NCBI GenBank assembly: GCA_964568805.1
Contig: CAZMRW010000015.1
Location: forward strand, 1-57,247
DNA length: 57,247 bases
Direction: 5' to 3'
Source of the DNA: CAZMRW01 sp964568805
Lineage (GTDB): Bacteria; Pseudomonadota; Gammaproteobacteria; Methylococcales; Methylomonadaceae
Shown here piece after piece: positions 34,046 through 42,979 of the stretch. A program made the translations under genes and the position numbers. The notes beneath the pieces were generated by a model. It did not search any database, was not told where the DNA came from, and worked only from the letters and a program-made list of their open reading frames with translations. Each line of letters begins with the position of its first letter. Within the stretch, counting starts at the first letter, position 1.

Positions 34046-35281
34046 TCAAGCGCCAAACTTGTCGAACATGATGTTTTTGGCATCAACGCCCAGATCATAG
34101 AGCAATTTTTCAACTGCCGATATCATCATCGGCGGGCCGCAGAGATAATACTCGCAATCTTCAGGCGCCGGGTGGTCTTTTAGATAGCTGTCATACAGAA
34201 TCTGGTGTATGAATCCCGTTTTTCCGGTCCAGTGGTCCTCTGGTTGCGGATCGGAAAGTCCTATGAACCAGGTAAAATTTTCATATTGTTTTGCCAGTTC
34301 GTCGAATTCGTCGGCATAAAACACTTCGGCAAGACTGCGTGCGCCGTACCAGAACGAGATTTTACGACGGCTCTGCAAGCGTTTTAACTGGTCGAAAATA
34401 TGCGAACGCATCGGCGCCATGCCGGAACCGCCGCCGACAAAAATCATTTCCCTGTCGGTATCTCGGGCGTAGAACTCCCCGTAAGGCCCTGAAATAGTCA
34501 CTTTATCCCCGGGTTTTAACAAGAAAATATAGGACGACACTTTCCCTGGAGAAACATCCGGCTGTCCGGGTGGAGGCGAGGCGATCCGCACATTGAGCAT
34601 GATAATGCCTTTTTCATCCGGATAATTGGCCATAGAATAGGCTCGTTCGGCGGGTTCTTCGACACTTGACACATATTGCCAGAGATTGAACTTGTCCCAG
34701 GCCGGTTTGAAGCGGTCTTCAATGGGGATGTCGGCATATTTCACACTATGCGGAGGCGCCTCGAGCATGATGTAGCCTCCGGCCCTGAAATCGACCGATT
34801 CGCCGGGCGGAAGCTCCAGAACCAGTTCCTTGATGAACGTCGCCACGCCGTGATTGGAGCGTACCTTGCATTCCCATGTGTGAGTTTTCATCACTTCCGC
34901 CGGGATTTGCAGTTTCATATTCTGTCTAACGGCTATTTGGCAGGACAGGCGATAGCGGTCGTGAAGCTGCTTCCGTGTCAGATTGGACCGCTCGGTATCC
35001 AAAATATCGCCGCCTCCGCTATTGACGATCACCTTGCATTGCCCGCAGGTGCCCCCGCCGCCGCAGGCGGAAGGCAGGTATATGCCGTTGTCGGCTAATG
35101 CCGTGAGTAATTTTCCGCCGGTTGCAATACGCAGTTTGGGTGAGCTATCGTCATTAATATAAATATCGACTTCTTCATGCGTTTCCAGCCTTGATTTTGC
35201 GAACAGTATGAAAGACACCAGTATCGACACGATCAGCGTAAACAGTGACATGCCCAGGATGATGATAGTGATGCTATTCAT
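34046..35281 (-). CDS. nqrF: NqrF, Na+-NQR NADH dehydrogenase subunit F
   Basis: Entry point for electrons in the sodium-translocating NADH:quinone reductase: oxidises NADH with FAD and passes electrons to a 2Fe-2S centre. About 411 residues: one N-terminal membrane helix (about 3-25), a plant-type ferredoxin domain with ACGGGGTCGQC and a fourth Cys in SCQ, then an FNR-like FAD/NADH domain with RAYSMANYP and GGGSGMAPMRS. I chose the ATG at 35281, preceded by GGAG; an ATG at 35293 sits on that sequence. Last gene of the nqr operon, 15 bp after nqrE. Confidence 0.96.
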   Translation of the reverse strand: MNSITIIILGMSLFTLIVSILVSFILFAKSRLETHEEVDIYINDDSSPKLRIATGGKLLTALADNGIYLPSACGGGGTCGQCKVIVNSGGGDILDTERSNLTRKQLHDRYRLSCQIAVRQNMKLQIPAEVMKTHTWECKVRSNHGVATFIKELVLELPPGESVDFRAGGYIMLEAPPHSVKYADIPIEDRFKPAWDKFNLWQYVSSVEEPAERAYSMANYPDEKGIIMLNVRIASPPPGQPDVSPGKVSSYIFLLKPGDKVTISGPYGEFYARDTDREMIFVGGGSGMAPMRSHIFDQLKRLQSRRKISFWYGARSLAEVFYADEFDELAKQYENFTWFIGLSDPQPEDHWTGKTGFIHQILYDSYLKDHPAPEDCEYYLCGPPMMISAVEKLLYDLGVDAKNIMFDKFGA

Positions 35282-35296
35282 GGGCTGCTCCATCCC

Positions 35297-35908
35297 TCAT
35301 AGCTCAATGCCTGAAAAGATCATGAACGCCATGGCCATCAGGCCGGCGGTGATGAAGGTAATGCCGAGGCCCGACAAGCCTTCCGGAACATCACTGTACT
35401 TCATCCGTTGACGGATTCCGGCCATGCCGACGATGGCCAGCGCCCAGCCGGTACCGGAGCCGAAACCAAAAACGACGCTTTCCGCAAATGTATAATTGCG
35501 CTCGACCATAAACAGGCTGCCGCCCAAAATGGCGCAATTCACGGTAATTAACGGCAGAAAAATGCCCAGTGCCGAGTAGAGCCAGGGTACAAACTTATCG
35601 AGAATCATTTCCAGAATCTGAACGGTGGTGGCGATCACCCCGATATAGGACAACAGGCCGAGAAAGGTCATGTCGATATTCGGCAGACCGGCCCAGGCTA
35701 GGGCATTATGCTTGAGCACATATTGATAGAGCAGATTATTCAACGGTACGGTAATGGTCTGTACCGCGATGACGGCAAAACCCAAACCAATGGCGGTGCT
35801 GAGTCGCTTGGATACGGCCAGAAATGTACACATCCCGAGAAAAAACGACAAGGCCATGTTTTCGATAAACACGGACTTGATGAATAGGCTTAAATAATGT
35901 TCCAGCAT
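35297..35908 (-). CDS. nqrE: NqrE, Na+-NQR membrane subunit E
   Basis: 203 residues with six predicted helices, matching NqrE from end to end: EHYLSLFIKSVFIENMALSF at the start, GMCTFLAVSKRL, and LITVNCAILGG. C27 and C125 correspond to the two NqrE ligands of the intramembrane iron centre, whose other two ligands come from NqrD. It begins 4 bp after the nqrC stop, exactly where nqrD would normally lie. It is clearly NqrE and not NqrD or a fusion. Confidence 0.96.
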   Translation of the reverse strand: MLEHYLSLFIKSVFIENMALSFFLGMCTFLAVSKRLSTAIGLGFAVIAVQTITVPLNNLLYQYVLKHNALAWAGLPNIDMTFLGLLSYIGVIATTVQILEMILDKFVPWLYSALGIFLPLITVNCAILGGSLFMVERNYTFAESVVFGFGSGTGWALAIVGMAGIRQRMKYSDVPEGLSGLGITFITAGLMAMAFMIFSGIEL

Positions 35909-35912
35909 ACCG

Positions 35913-36716
35913 TTACCCGCGATCCATTAACCGTTCCTGCCGTACTCTGGCCAAAAAGGGGCCGTAACCATTTTCGCCCAGCCAGTAATGAACCAGCTTG
36001 TCGACTCCCCGGCTGGTCAGTGTGGCGCCGGCGAGACCATCGATCTGGTATCTGGCTTTGACCGGCTCTGGATCGGCTTCGCCTCTAACTACATGGATGG
36101 CGACTTTGCCGCTGTCATCGAATGCCAGTTTGCCTTTCCACAGTTGCTTCCATTTGGGATTATCCACTTCGCCGCCGAGTCCAGGAGTTTCGCCATGTTG
36201 ATAAAAAGTGATTCCCGTGATGGTTTTTAAATCCTTATCCAGGGCGAGAAAGCCGTAAAGCGTCGACCAGAGCCCCTTGCCATAGACCGGGAGAATCAGC
36301 TTTTTTATCCGACCTTGCGATTTCACGAAATAGACCAGCATGTGTCGAGGCCGGCGTTTTAACTTGGCGATATCTATTTCCGAGGCGATGCTTTCGCCAT
36401 GGACAGGATCATTGGCCAGCGTTTGAATATCGAAGTGCTCAATATTGAGCCTGTCGTCGAAGCGATCTTCCGATAGCCTTTCACCGGTATTCAGCTCTAT
36501 TATCAGAGGCTCGATGCGGTCTTTATAGACCGCTGTGATATCTGCATGTTCGTCATGGAGATCGGCTGCGGTTAAAATATTTTCGATTTTGTCGAGTCTC
36601 TTATTTTCTTGCTGGCGGCTGTTCAGGATGATTGTCGCGAAGGACACGAAAAAAGAGCAGACCAGGCAGATCAGCAAGATTATCTTGAATGCGGGCGCAA
36701 TATTATTGGTTTGCAT
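35913..36716 (-). CDS. nqrC: NqrC, Na+-NQR FMN-bearing subunit C
   Basis: 267 residues with one N-terminal helix (about 9-31, FKIILLICLVCSFFVSF) and a periplasmic FMN domain. The flavinylation motif DGLAGATLTS places the FMN-carrying Thr at about T232. The protein ends normally (NGYGPFLARVRQ), so it is not truncated at the place where nqrD is missing. Its ATG overlaps the nqrB stop by 14 bp. The ApbE flavin transferase needed to attach FMN is not in the window. Confidence 0.95.
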   Translation of the reverse strand: MQTNNIAPAFKIILLICLVCSFFVSFATIILNSRQQENKRLDKIENILTAADLHDEHADITAVYKDRIEPLIIELNTGERLSEDRFDDRLNIEHFDIQTLANDPVHGESIASEIDIAKLKRRPRHMLVYFVKSQGRIKKLILPVYGKGLWSTLYGFLALDKDLKTITGITFYQHGETPGLGGEVDNPKWKQLWKGKLAFDDSGKVAIHVVRGEADPEPVKARYQIDGLAGATLTSRGVDKLVHYWLGENGYGPFLARVRQERLMDRG

Positions 36717-37917
36717 CGCTCGCCTGCCTTAACAGCCGCCTTTTGATGTTGCGGCTGACAAAAATTCTATCGATGGTCGGCGCAAACACATTGGCGAACA
36801 AAATGGCCAGCATGATGCCTTCGGCAAAGCCCGGGTTGATCACTCTGACCAATACAGTCAGAAAGCCGATTAGCAAGCCGTAAACAATTTGGCCGGCCTG
36901 GGTATGGGCGGCGCTCACGGGATCGGTGGCCATGTAAACGGTGCCGAAGGCAAATCCGCCGATGACCAGATGCCACATCGGCGATACTTGGGTCATCGGA
37001 TTCTGATCGCTCCCCCACAGATTGAACACGCCGGCCATGACCGCCATGCCGATTAGCGTGCTGAGCATAATGCGCCAGGAACCCACCTGGCTGATGATCA
37101 ATATTGCTGCGCCAATCAAACAGGCCAGCGTGGAGGTTTCACCCATGGAACCCGGTATAAACCCTAAAAAGGCATCCTGCCAGTTAACGGGGTCGGCAAG
37201 CTCGGGATCGGAAAACTGGGCCAATGGCGTCGCGCGGGCATAACCATCGACCGCCACCCATGCCGTCTTACCGGTCATCTGCTGAGGATAGGAAAAAAAC
37301 AGGAAACAGCGGCCGACCAAAGCCGGATTCAGCACATTCATGCCTACTCCGCCAAAGATTTCCTTGCCGATAACGACGCCGAAGGAAATTCCCATCATCA
37401 CCTGCCACCACGGCAAATCGGGAGGCAGAATCAATGCGAACAGCAGACTGGTGACCAAAAATCCTTCGCTGATCGTGCGTTTTCTTAGACTGGCAAACAG
37501 TATTTCCCAAAAGCCGCCGGCCGCCAGCGTAAGGACGTAGATAGGCAAGAAATACAGTGCGCCGTGCATCGTGTTATCCCAAATACTGTCCGGATCAACG
37601 CCGATGCCGAGCAAGCCCGACAAATCTCCGCGCCACCCTGCAATCGATTTCAAGCCCATATTCCGTAGCGCCAGATTGGCCTGAAGTCCTGTGTTATAGA
37701 GCGCCATGATGACGGGGGGGAATAATGCGAACACCACGGTAATCATCATCCGCTTGAGATCCATGAAATCGCGCACATGCGGAGCGCCGCGGGTTACGCT
37801 TCCCGGCGTCAGCAGAAATTTTTCCGCGGCTTCGTATAAGGGATACAAGCTTTCCAGCGGGCCGCCCCTGGAAAATGTTCTCTTGAGTTTGTCAGCAATT
37901 CTTTCCTGATCAGACAT
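36703..37917 (-). CDS. nqrB: NqrB, Na+-NQR membrane subunit B
   Basis: A polytopic subunit of about 404 residues that carries FMN (and, in studied enzymes, riboflavin) and lies on the sodium pathway. The FMN-Thr segment GSMGETSTLACLIG is present, and the N-terminus HVRDFMDLKRMMITVVFALFP is typical. I chose the ATG at 37917, 4 bp after the nqrA stop. A TTG at 37938 would overlap nqrA. It overlaps nqrC by 14 bp. Confidence 0.96.
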   Translation of the reverse strand: MSDQERIADKLKRTFSRGGPLESLYPLYEAAEKFLLTPGSVTRGAPHVRDFMDLKRMMITVVFALFPPVIMALYNTGLQANLALRNMGLKSIAGWRGDLSGLLGIGVDPDSIWDNTMHGALYFLPIYVLTLAAGGFWEILFASLRKRTISEGFLVTSLLFALILPPDLPWWQVMMGISFGVVIGKEIFGGVGMNVLNPALVGRCFLFFSYPQQMTGKTAWVAVDGYARATPLAQFSDPELADPVNWQDAFLGFIPGSMGETSTLACLIGAAILIISQVGSWRIMLSTLIGMAVMAGVFNLWGSDQNPMTQVSPMWHLVIGGFAFGTVYMATDPVSAAHTQAGQIVYGLLIGFLTVLVRVINPGFAEGIMLAILFANVFAPTIDRIFVSRNIKRRLLRQASDANQ

Positions 37918-37921
37918 GGTG

Positions 37922-39265
37922 CTAGCCTTCTTCTTCAATCAGGGCAAGGTTTCTGCGCAGCATCGGGCCGAATTCCTGTTTTGACGGACAGACAAACGCA
38001 CATAACGCCAGATCCTCCTCATCCAATTCCAGACAGCCGAGATTTTCCGCTTCTTCGAGGTCGTCCACCGCCAGCGCCCTGATTAGAAACAGCGGCAGAA
38101 TATCGAGCGGCATGACCCGTTCATAGTTGCCGCTGGGCAATATGGCCCGTACGTCGCCATGGGTCGAAGTGGTGAAATCGTGTTTTCTGCCCAGTATGAA
38201 TTTTGACAATACAATATTTTTGATCGAATATTGGTTCAATCCGGGACTCAGCCAGCCGAATAGCTGACGTTCGCGAGACTCGGGCAAGACAGAAATCTGT
38301 TGATGATAGCGGCCTAAAAAAGCGCTCTCGGCATTCGCGTGATAGCCGGACAAGACGGAGCCGGAAATGATTCGATACTCCCCGTCAGCCAGTTCATTGC
38401 GGGTAAGATCGTCAACGGCGGCACCTAGGCGGGTCCTGATTAAACGGGGATTGGTTACGGAGGGGCCAGCGAGCGAGATGATGCGATCTGTATTTAATTG
38501 ACCGGTGCTGAACAGTTTGCCGACCGCGATAACATCCTGCAGGCCGATATGCCAAACCGATTTTCCCCGATGCACCGGATCAAGAAAATGAATATGAGTA
38601 CCTGCATTACCGGCAGGATGGGGGCCTTTGAAGTTGTGTATTGAAAGATTTTTAATGGACAGTTCGGGGATTTTTGTTTCGGGGGCCTTGCAAAGGAACA
38701 TCCGCCCTTCGGTCAATCTGGATAGCAGAGCGGCGCCGGTTTCGAAATCGAGTTCATTACCAGTTAAAATCTGGTCTATCGCAGGCGCCAACGGATTGGT
38801 ATCCATCGCGGTGATAAAGAGTGAATGAGGCTTTTGTTCCGGATTGGCGATTCTACTGAAGGGGCGCTCACGCAGGGCGGTCCAGAGGCCTGATTCAAGC
38901 AGCTGGTTGATGATCTGCTGTCTGCTCAGGTTAAGCAACTGCTCTCCTGAATAGCTTTTAAAAACGACTTCCTCGTTTCCGGAAAGCTCAATCACCACCG
39001 ATATTAGAGTACGCCGTTCGCCGCGATGGATGGCCTTGACATGCCCCGCGCCGGGCGATGTGAAACGGACTGAAGGCATTCGTTTATCGGTAAATAGCAA
39101 CTGGCCTTTTTTGACAGGGTCGGAGACTTTAACAGCCATTTCGGGCTTAATGCCGTGATAATCGCAGCCTATCAGGGCAACGGTTTTTGCCGGATTTGCA
39201 TCACCGATAATCTGTCTGGGTTCTCCCTTCATTGGCAGATTCAGCCCTTTCTTTATCTTGATCAT
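37922..39265 (-). CDS. nqrA: NqrA, Na+-NQR subunit A
   Basis: 447 residues, the normal length for the peripheral cytoplasmic subunit of Na+-NQR. It starts MIKIKKGLNLPMKGEP, typical of NqrA, with GCDYHGIKPEMAVKV and the C-terminal LGCLELDEEDLALCAFVCPSK segment. First gene of the operon, followed by nqrB after 4 bp. The nqr promoter should lie in 39266-39473, a spacer shared with the divergent cyaA. Confidence 0.96.
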   Translation of the reverse strand: MIKIKKGLNLPMKGEPRQIIGDANPAKTVALIGCDYHGIKPEMAVKVSDPVKKGQLLFTDKRMPSVRFTSPGAGHVKAIHRGERRTLISVVIELSGNEEVVFKSYSGEQLLNLSRQQIINQLLESGLWTALRERPFSRIANPEQKPHSLFITAMDTNPLAPAIDQILTGNELDFETGAALLSRLTEGRMFLCKAPETKIPELSIKNLSIHNFKGPHPAGNAGTHIHFLDPVHRGKSVWHIGLQDVIAVGKLFSTGQLNTDRIISLAGPSVTNPRLIRTRLGAAVDDLTRNELADGEYRIISGSVLSGYHANAESAFLGRYHQQISVLPESRERQLFGWLSPGLNQYSIKNIVLSKFILGRKHDFTTSTHGDVRAILPSGNYERVMPLDILPLFLIRALAVDDLEEAENLGCLELDEEDLALCAFVCPSKQEFGPMLRRNLALIEEEG

Positions 39266-39473
39266 TTGCAGCTTGCTCCGAAAATTATCAAATCAAAGCC
39301 AATATTTCAAACCTCTTAAAGCATACCATACAGTTACGATAGTAAATCCAATCTAAAATTCAAAATATTGATTCCGGTTCGTTAATAGCGAATCATATAG
39401 AAGACCCTAACTCCAGGCAACAGCTTAAGATATATGTTCTATACTTGTTTTGGAGAATAAATAAACAAACGCT

Positions 39474-42296
39474 GTGACAAAACCATACCACCCAATCCAA
39501 TTAGGTGCCCCCGGAGAAGAGATCAGCATTAAAGATCTATACGCAATCAAGTTGCGTTTTAAAAAACTGCACCAGATGCGGCTGCAGTCTGTTCATGATT
39601 TTCTCCAGCCTCGACAGCAAATTTTTCTGGATTTATTGCCTCTTATTTTTCATGGCAATTACCCTTTATTACCGGGTTTTATTTCATCCAGCACGCCTGC
39701 CGGTTTGTTCGAATACAGTCCCGGCGGCAGAACGCTACAAGCTGCGAGGAAATTCATACAAAATTTCAAATATAACGCCCATTCGGCGTCGACTTGGCAT
39801 ATTGATGGCCTGTTTTTAATGGGCAGCGTCGGCAGCATCGCCTTTTCAAAAGCCAGCGATATGGATATCTGGCTTTGCTATCATTCCGATCTGTGTCCTC
39901 AAGAAATCGGGGAACTGGAAAATAAGGCCCAGGCAGTGGAAAATTGGGCGGCGACTTTAGATCTGGAAGTACATTTCTTCCTGATGAACAGCAAACTGTT
40001 TCGTCAAGGGCTGGACGTTCCCATGTCCAAGGAAAGCTGCGGAGAGACGCAGCATTATCTGTTGCTGGAGGAGTTTTACCGGACTTCGATATACATAGCG
40101 GGAAAGAGTCTCGCCTGGTGGCTGGTACCGCCCGAGCAAGAGCACAATTACGGCGGCTATCTAAAGCATTTGGTGGATCAGCGGTTCATTGACGAAAATA
40201 GACTCATCGATTTCGGCGGCCTGAATGCCGTGCCTGCCGAAGAGTTTATCAGCGCTACGCTGTGGCACATTTATAAATCGCTGCAGTCGCCGCACAAATC
40301 GTTATTGAAATTATTATTGATGGAAAGCTATGCGAGCGAATATCCAAATCCGCAATGGTTGAGCCTTGAAATTAAACAGGCGATTTATCAGGGCCATTTC
40401 ACGTCGACCGACCTCGATCCCTATTTGCTGATCTATCAGAAAGTCGAAACGTACCTCAATAATAGCCATAGCCTGGAGAGGCTGGGCCTGGCCCGCCAAA
40501 ACTTTTTTCTTAAAGTCATTGATTCATCCGATGATGCCATGAGTTTTCAGGCACTCGCGTCCAGGGAGAAATACTTACTCACTATTGCAGATCGCTGTCA
40601 TTGGCAGATAAAAACCCTGGAAGAACTTAAACGGCATAGAGTCTGGGACATTAAAACAGCTATTTCGGAACATGACATCATTTTGCGCCAATTGGCGCAC
40701 TGTTTTCGCGTGATTATGGGGTTCGCCAGCGAGCATGTTAATCAATCTTATCGCCATAGTTACGAACTTGAACTGATCGGACGAAAGCTATATTCATTTC
40801 TGGAAAAGAAAACCGGCAAAATCGAAATCATCACGACGAGAACCGCCGTCCATAGCAGAGAACAGGAATTATCCATCGTAGAGGGCCGGTCTGCTGATGA
40901 CAAACAGAGCTGGACTTTGTTTTTTAATAACGTGCAGAACGACAGCATCTCGGATGTTGATCCGATACTAAAATGCCGAACACTAATAGAAATTCTGGGC
41001 TGGCTGGTCATCAACGGATTCTATCAGCCTGAACAGCAAATTTATGTCAGATCTAAATTGCTCAATTTGTCCCATGAAGAATTACAGCGGATTTTGGGCC
41101 AATTGGATCTTTTTTTTAAAAACAACTTTAACTGGGAAGCCTCGCTGGTAAATTACCAGTCAGTCAATGCCTTGATAAAGTCGCATGTCATCGTCAATAT
41201 CGGCGACGCCATGCCCGATGGGCCTGATACGGGGCTGTGTTTAATCAGCGAGCGTTCAGACGTATTAAGTTACGGAATGGATCGGAGATGTTTAATTCAA
41301 ACCGTAGACAGAATCTCAATCAGCAGCTGGAGTGAAATTGTCAGCAGCCATCATGAGGGGATTGAAGGTTTTTTCGACTGCCTGATCGGCATCATTAATC
41401 ACCACAAAAAACCGTTGTCAAATGACGACCTTAGCATCGTCTGTTACACCCCTGTACGAGCTAAAAGCATTATTCAGCGAATTGAAAATGTTTTCGGCGC
41501 CCTGGTAAACCTTTTTTCCGAACCACAGCAAGATAGCCAATCCCGGTATATATTATCGGGCGGCGAAGCTTATTACCTGTTTCAGCGTATCGATAAGGAC
41601 TTGGCTTATACTGCTTTAACGTCGAATGAACAGGTCCTGGCTGAACTGGCTCGCCCGCAAGAACATTATTGTTCGGTATACTTTGACGAAAAAGCCATGA
41701 CCCAGAGCCCTGTTCCTCTGATCTATACACTGAACAGACCGAAAACCGTCCAGTTTTTTTATTTTGAAAACTGTCCCGTTACGACCATTTACATTATTGA
41801 TGAAAGAGGAACTTTATATAGCCGGGAATATACGCAGTCGAACTGCGATCAATTATTGAGCCATTACTCGATTTTTTTACTGTCCATAGTCAAACGTATG
41901 ACTAAAGAGACCATTGTGGACATCGAATATTACGAAATACAGAAAGATTCTTCAGACATCCTCACCTGTCAACAGATAATCTTGAAGGCGCCGGGCACAA
42001 GTAAAATGCTCAATCTTCGCATATGCAGCATAGCCGACGAAAACGGACCCGGTTATTCAATCTACTGCAATGAACATGTATTTTCTTCGCTGGAATACGG
42101 CAATCAGGTATTCCACGCTGCTCATCAACATATATTGCGATGCAGGCAAAGCAAACTTGATTATCCGATATATATCACGGATATCGATCTGCCGCTATCC
42201 GCTTTCGCCCTTGCCAGGCCTGATCAGCTTCAAACCGTGCATTACCTGAACATCAAACAAAAGATTGAAGTCAGATTAAATAACTTAAGTAAATAA
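39474..42296 (+). CDS. cyaA: CyaA, class I adenylate cyclase
   Basis: Makes cAMP from ATP. This 940-residue protein is the enterobacterial class I type, with an N-terminal nucleotidyltransferase domain: GSVGS at 117-121 and DMD at 129-131 followed by IWLC form the catalytic pattern. The C-terminal half is the regulatory part. The start is GTG, and GGAG lies 18 nt upstream, farther than optimal. A weak start is reminiscent of the UUG of E. coli cyaA. It diverges from nqrA. No cAMP receptor gene is in the window. Confidence 0.93.
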   Translation: MTKPYHPIQLGAPGEEISIKDLYAIKLRFKKLHQMRLQSVHDFLQPRQQIFLDLLPLIFHGNYPLLPGFISSSTPAGLFEYSPGGRTLQAARKFIQNFKYNAHSASTWHIDGLFLMGSVGSIAFSKASDMDIWLCYHSDLCPQEIGELENKAQAVENWAATLDLEVHFFLMNSKLFRQGLDVPMSKESCGETQHYLLLEEFYRTSIYIAGKSLAWWLVPPEQEHNYGGYLKHLVDQRFIDENRLIDFGGLNAVPAEEFISATLWHIYKSLQSPHKSLLKLLLMESYASEYPNPQWLSLEIKQAIYQGHFTSTDLDPYLLIYQKVETYLNNSHSLERLGLARQNFFLKVIDSSDDAMSFQALASREKYLLTIADRCHWQIKTLEELKRHRVWDIKTAISEHDIILRQLAHCFRVIMGFASEHVNQSYRHSYELELIGRKLYSFLEKKTGKIEIITTRTAVHSREQELSIVEGRSADDKQSWTLFFNNVQNDSISDVDPILKCRTLIEILGWLVINGFYQPEQQIYVRSKLLNLSHEELQRILGQLDLFFKNNFNWEASLVNYQSVNALIKSHVIVNIGDAMPDGPDTGLCLISERSDVLSYGMDRRCLIQTVDRISISSWSEIVSSHHEGIEGFFDCLIGIINHHKKPLSNDDLSIVCYTPVRAKSIIQRIENVFGALVNLFSEPQQDSQSRYILSGGEAYYLFQRIDKDLAYTALTSNEQVLAELARPQEHYCSVYFDEKAMTQSPVPLIYTLNRPKTVQFFYFENCPVTTIYIIDERGTLYSREYTQSNCDQLLSHYSIFLLSIVKRMTKETIVDIEYYEIQKDSSDILTCQQIILKAPGTSKMLNLRICSIADENGPGYSIYCNEHVFSSLEYGNQVFHAAHQHILRCRQSKLDYPIYITDIDLPLSAFALARPDQLQTVHYLNIKQKIEVRLNNLSK

Positions 42297-42305
42297 GGAC
42301 GCAAA

Positions 42306-42325
42306 CGGACGGAACAAACCGTCCG
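42306..42325. terminator. Hairpin between convergent cyaA and smbP-like genes
   Basis: CGGACGG (42306-42312) and CCGTCCG (42319-42325) form a 7-bp stem with a 6-nt loop, 10 bp after the cyaA stop. T-richness is modest on both sides, so it may be a weak bidirectional terminator. Confidence 0.5.
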
Positions 42326-42343
42326 AATGCTGTTATTGAAAAC

Positions 42344-42688
42344 TTACTTGTTACCGGCCTTAATGTGCTCCGCAGCTTCCTCGGCTGCTTTGGTTGCTGC
42401 AGTCACATGTTCGGCGCCTTCCATTTTACCGTGTTCAATGGCTGACTCCAGAGATGTTACCGCTGCTTCCATATGCGTTTTAGACTCGCCAGTGGCCGCT
42501 TCCGCGGCTTTTTTGGCATGCAGCAATGCCTCGGTTGCATGCTCGACCAATACTGGCCCATGGCCTGCATTACCATGCACAATCGCCATTTTGGTATGAT
42601 CCAATGCCACATCGGCATGTTCTTCGGCAAACACGGCAGAACTCATAAGTACCAATAAGCCGGCACATATCAACGCTATTTTTTTCAT
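42344..42688 (-). CDS. SmbP-like small metal-binding protein, exported
   Basis: 114 residues with a signal peptide (MKKIALICAGLLVLMSSAVFA) and a mature part of helical repeats rich in His, Ala and Glu (EHADVALDHTK, HGNAGHGP, EHATEALLHAKKAAEAA, EHAEHIKAGNK-like end). This matches the SmbP family of periplasmic copper/metal-binding four-helix proteins first described in nitrifiers. I chose the ATG at 42688, which follows a strong GAGGAG. In a methanotroph a copper-buffering role is plausible but inferred. Confidence 0.85.
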   Translation of the reverse strand: MKKIALICAGLLVLMSSAVFAEEHADVALDHTKMAIVHGNAGHGPVLVEHATEALLHAKKAAEAATGESKTHMEAAVTSLESAIEHGKMEGAEHVTAATKAAEEAAEHIKAGNK

Positions 42689-42979
42689 AATTATCTCCTC
42701 GTAAGTAATTTCAGTTGTAGAAATTCCCAGATCGATTGCATTACGACAGTTGACTTGCTTTGATGAGTTTTCAGTCCCTGATAAGAAAGCCACATTAGCA
42801 TGACCAATTCTACATTCGGCATTACCTTGTTAAAGTAATGCGGATATTAGACTTATTTAACCGAATATGGTTTCAATATTGATCATCTCCTTGGCTTTTA
42901 ACGTAAGTTGTTATTTTTATATTTTTTTTCACTAAACACTCAGATAAACTATTCAAGTTTTACTATATACGAGAAATAA

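Noticed and set aside
35297..35908. The nqrE gene as a possible nqrD or a D/E fusion
   Set aside because: At 203 residues with the EHYLSLFIKSVFIENMALSF start and C27/C125, it matches NqrE alone.
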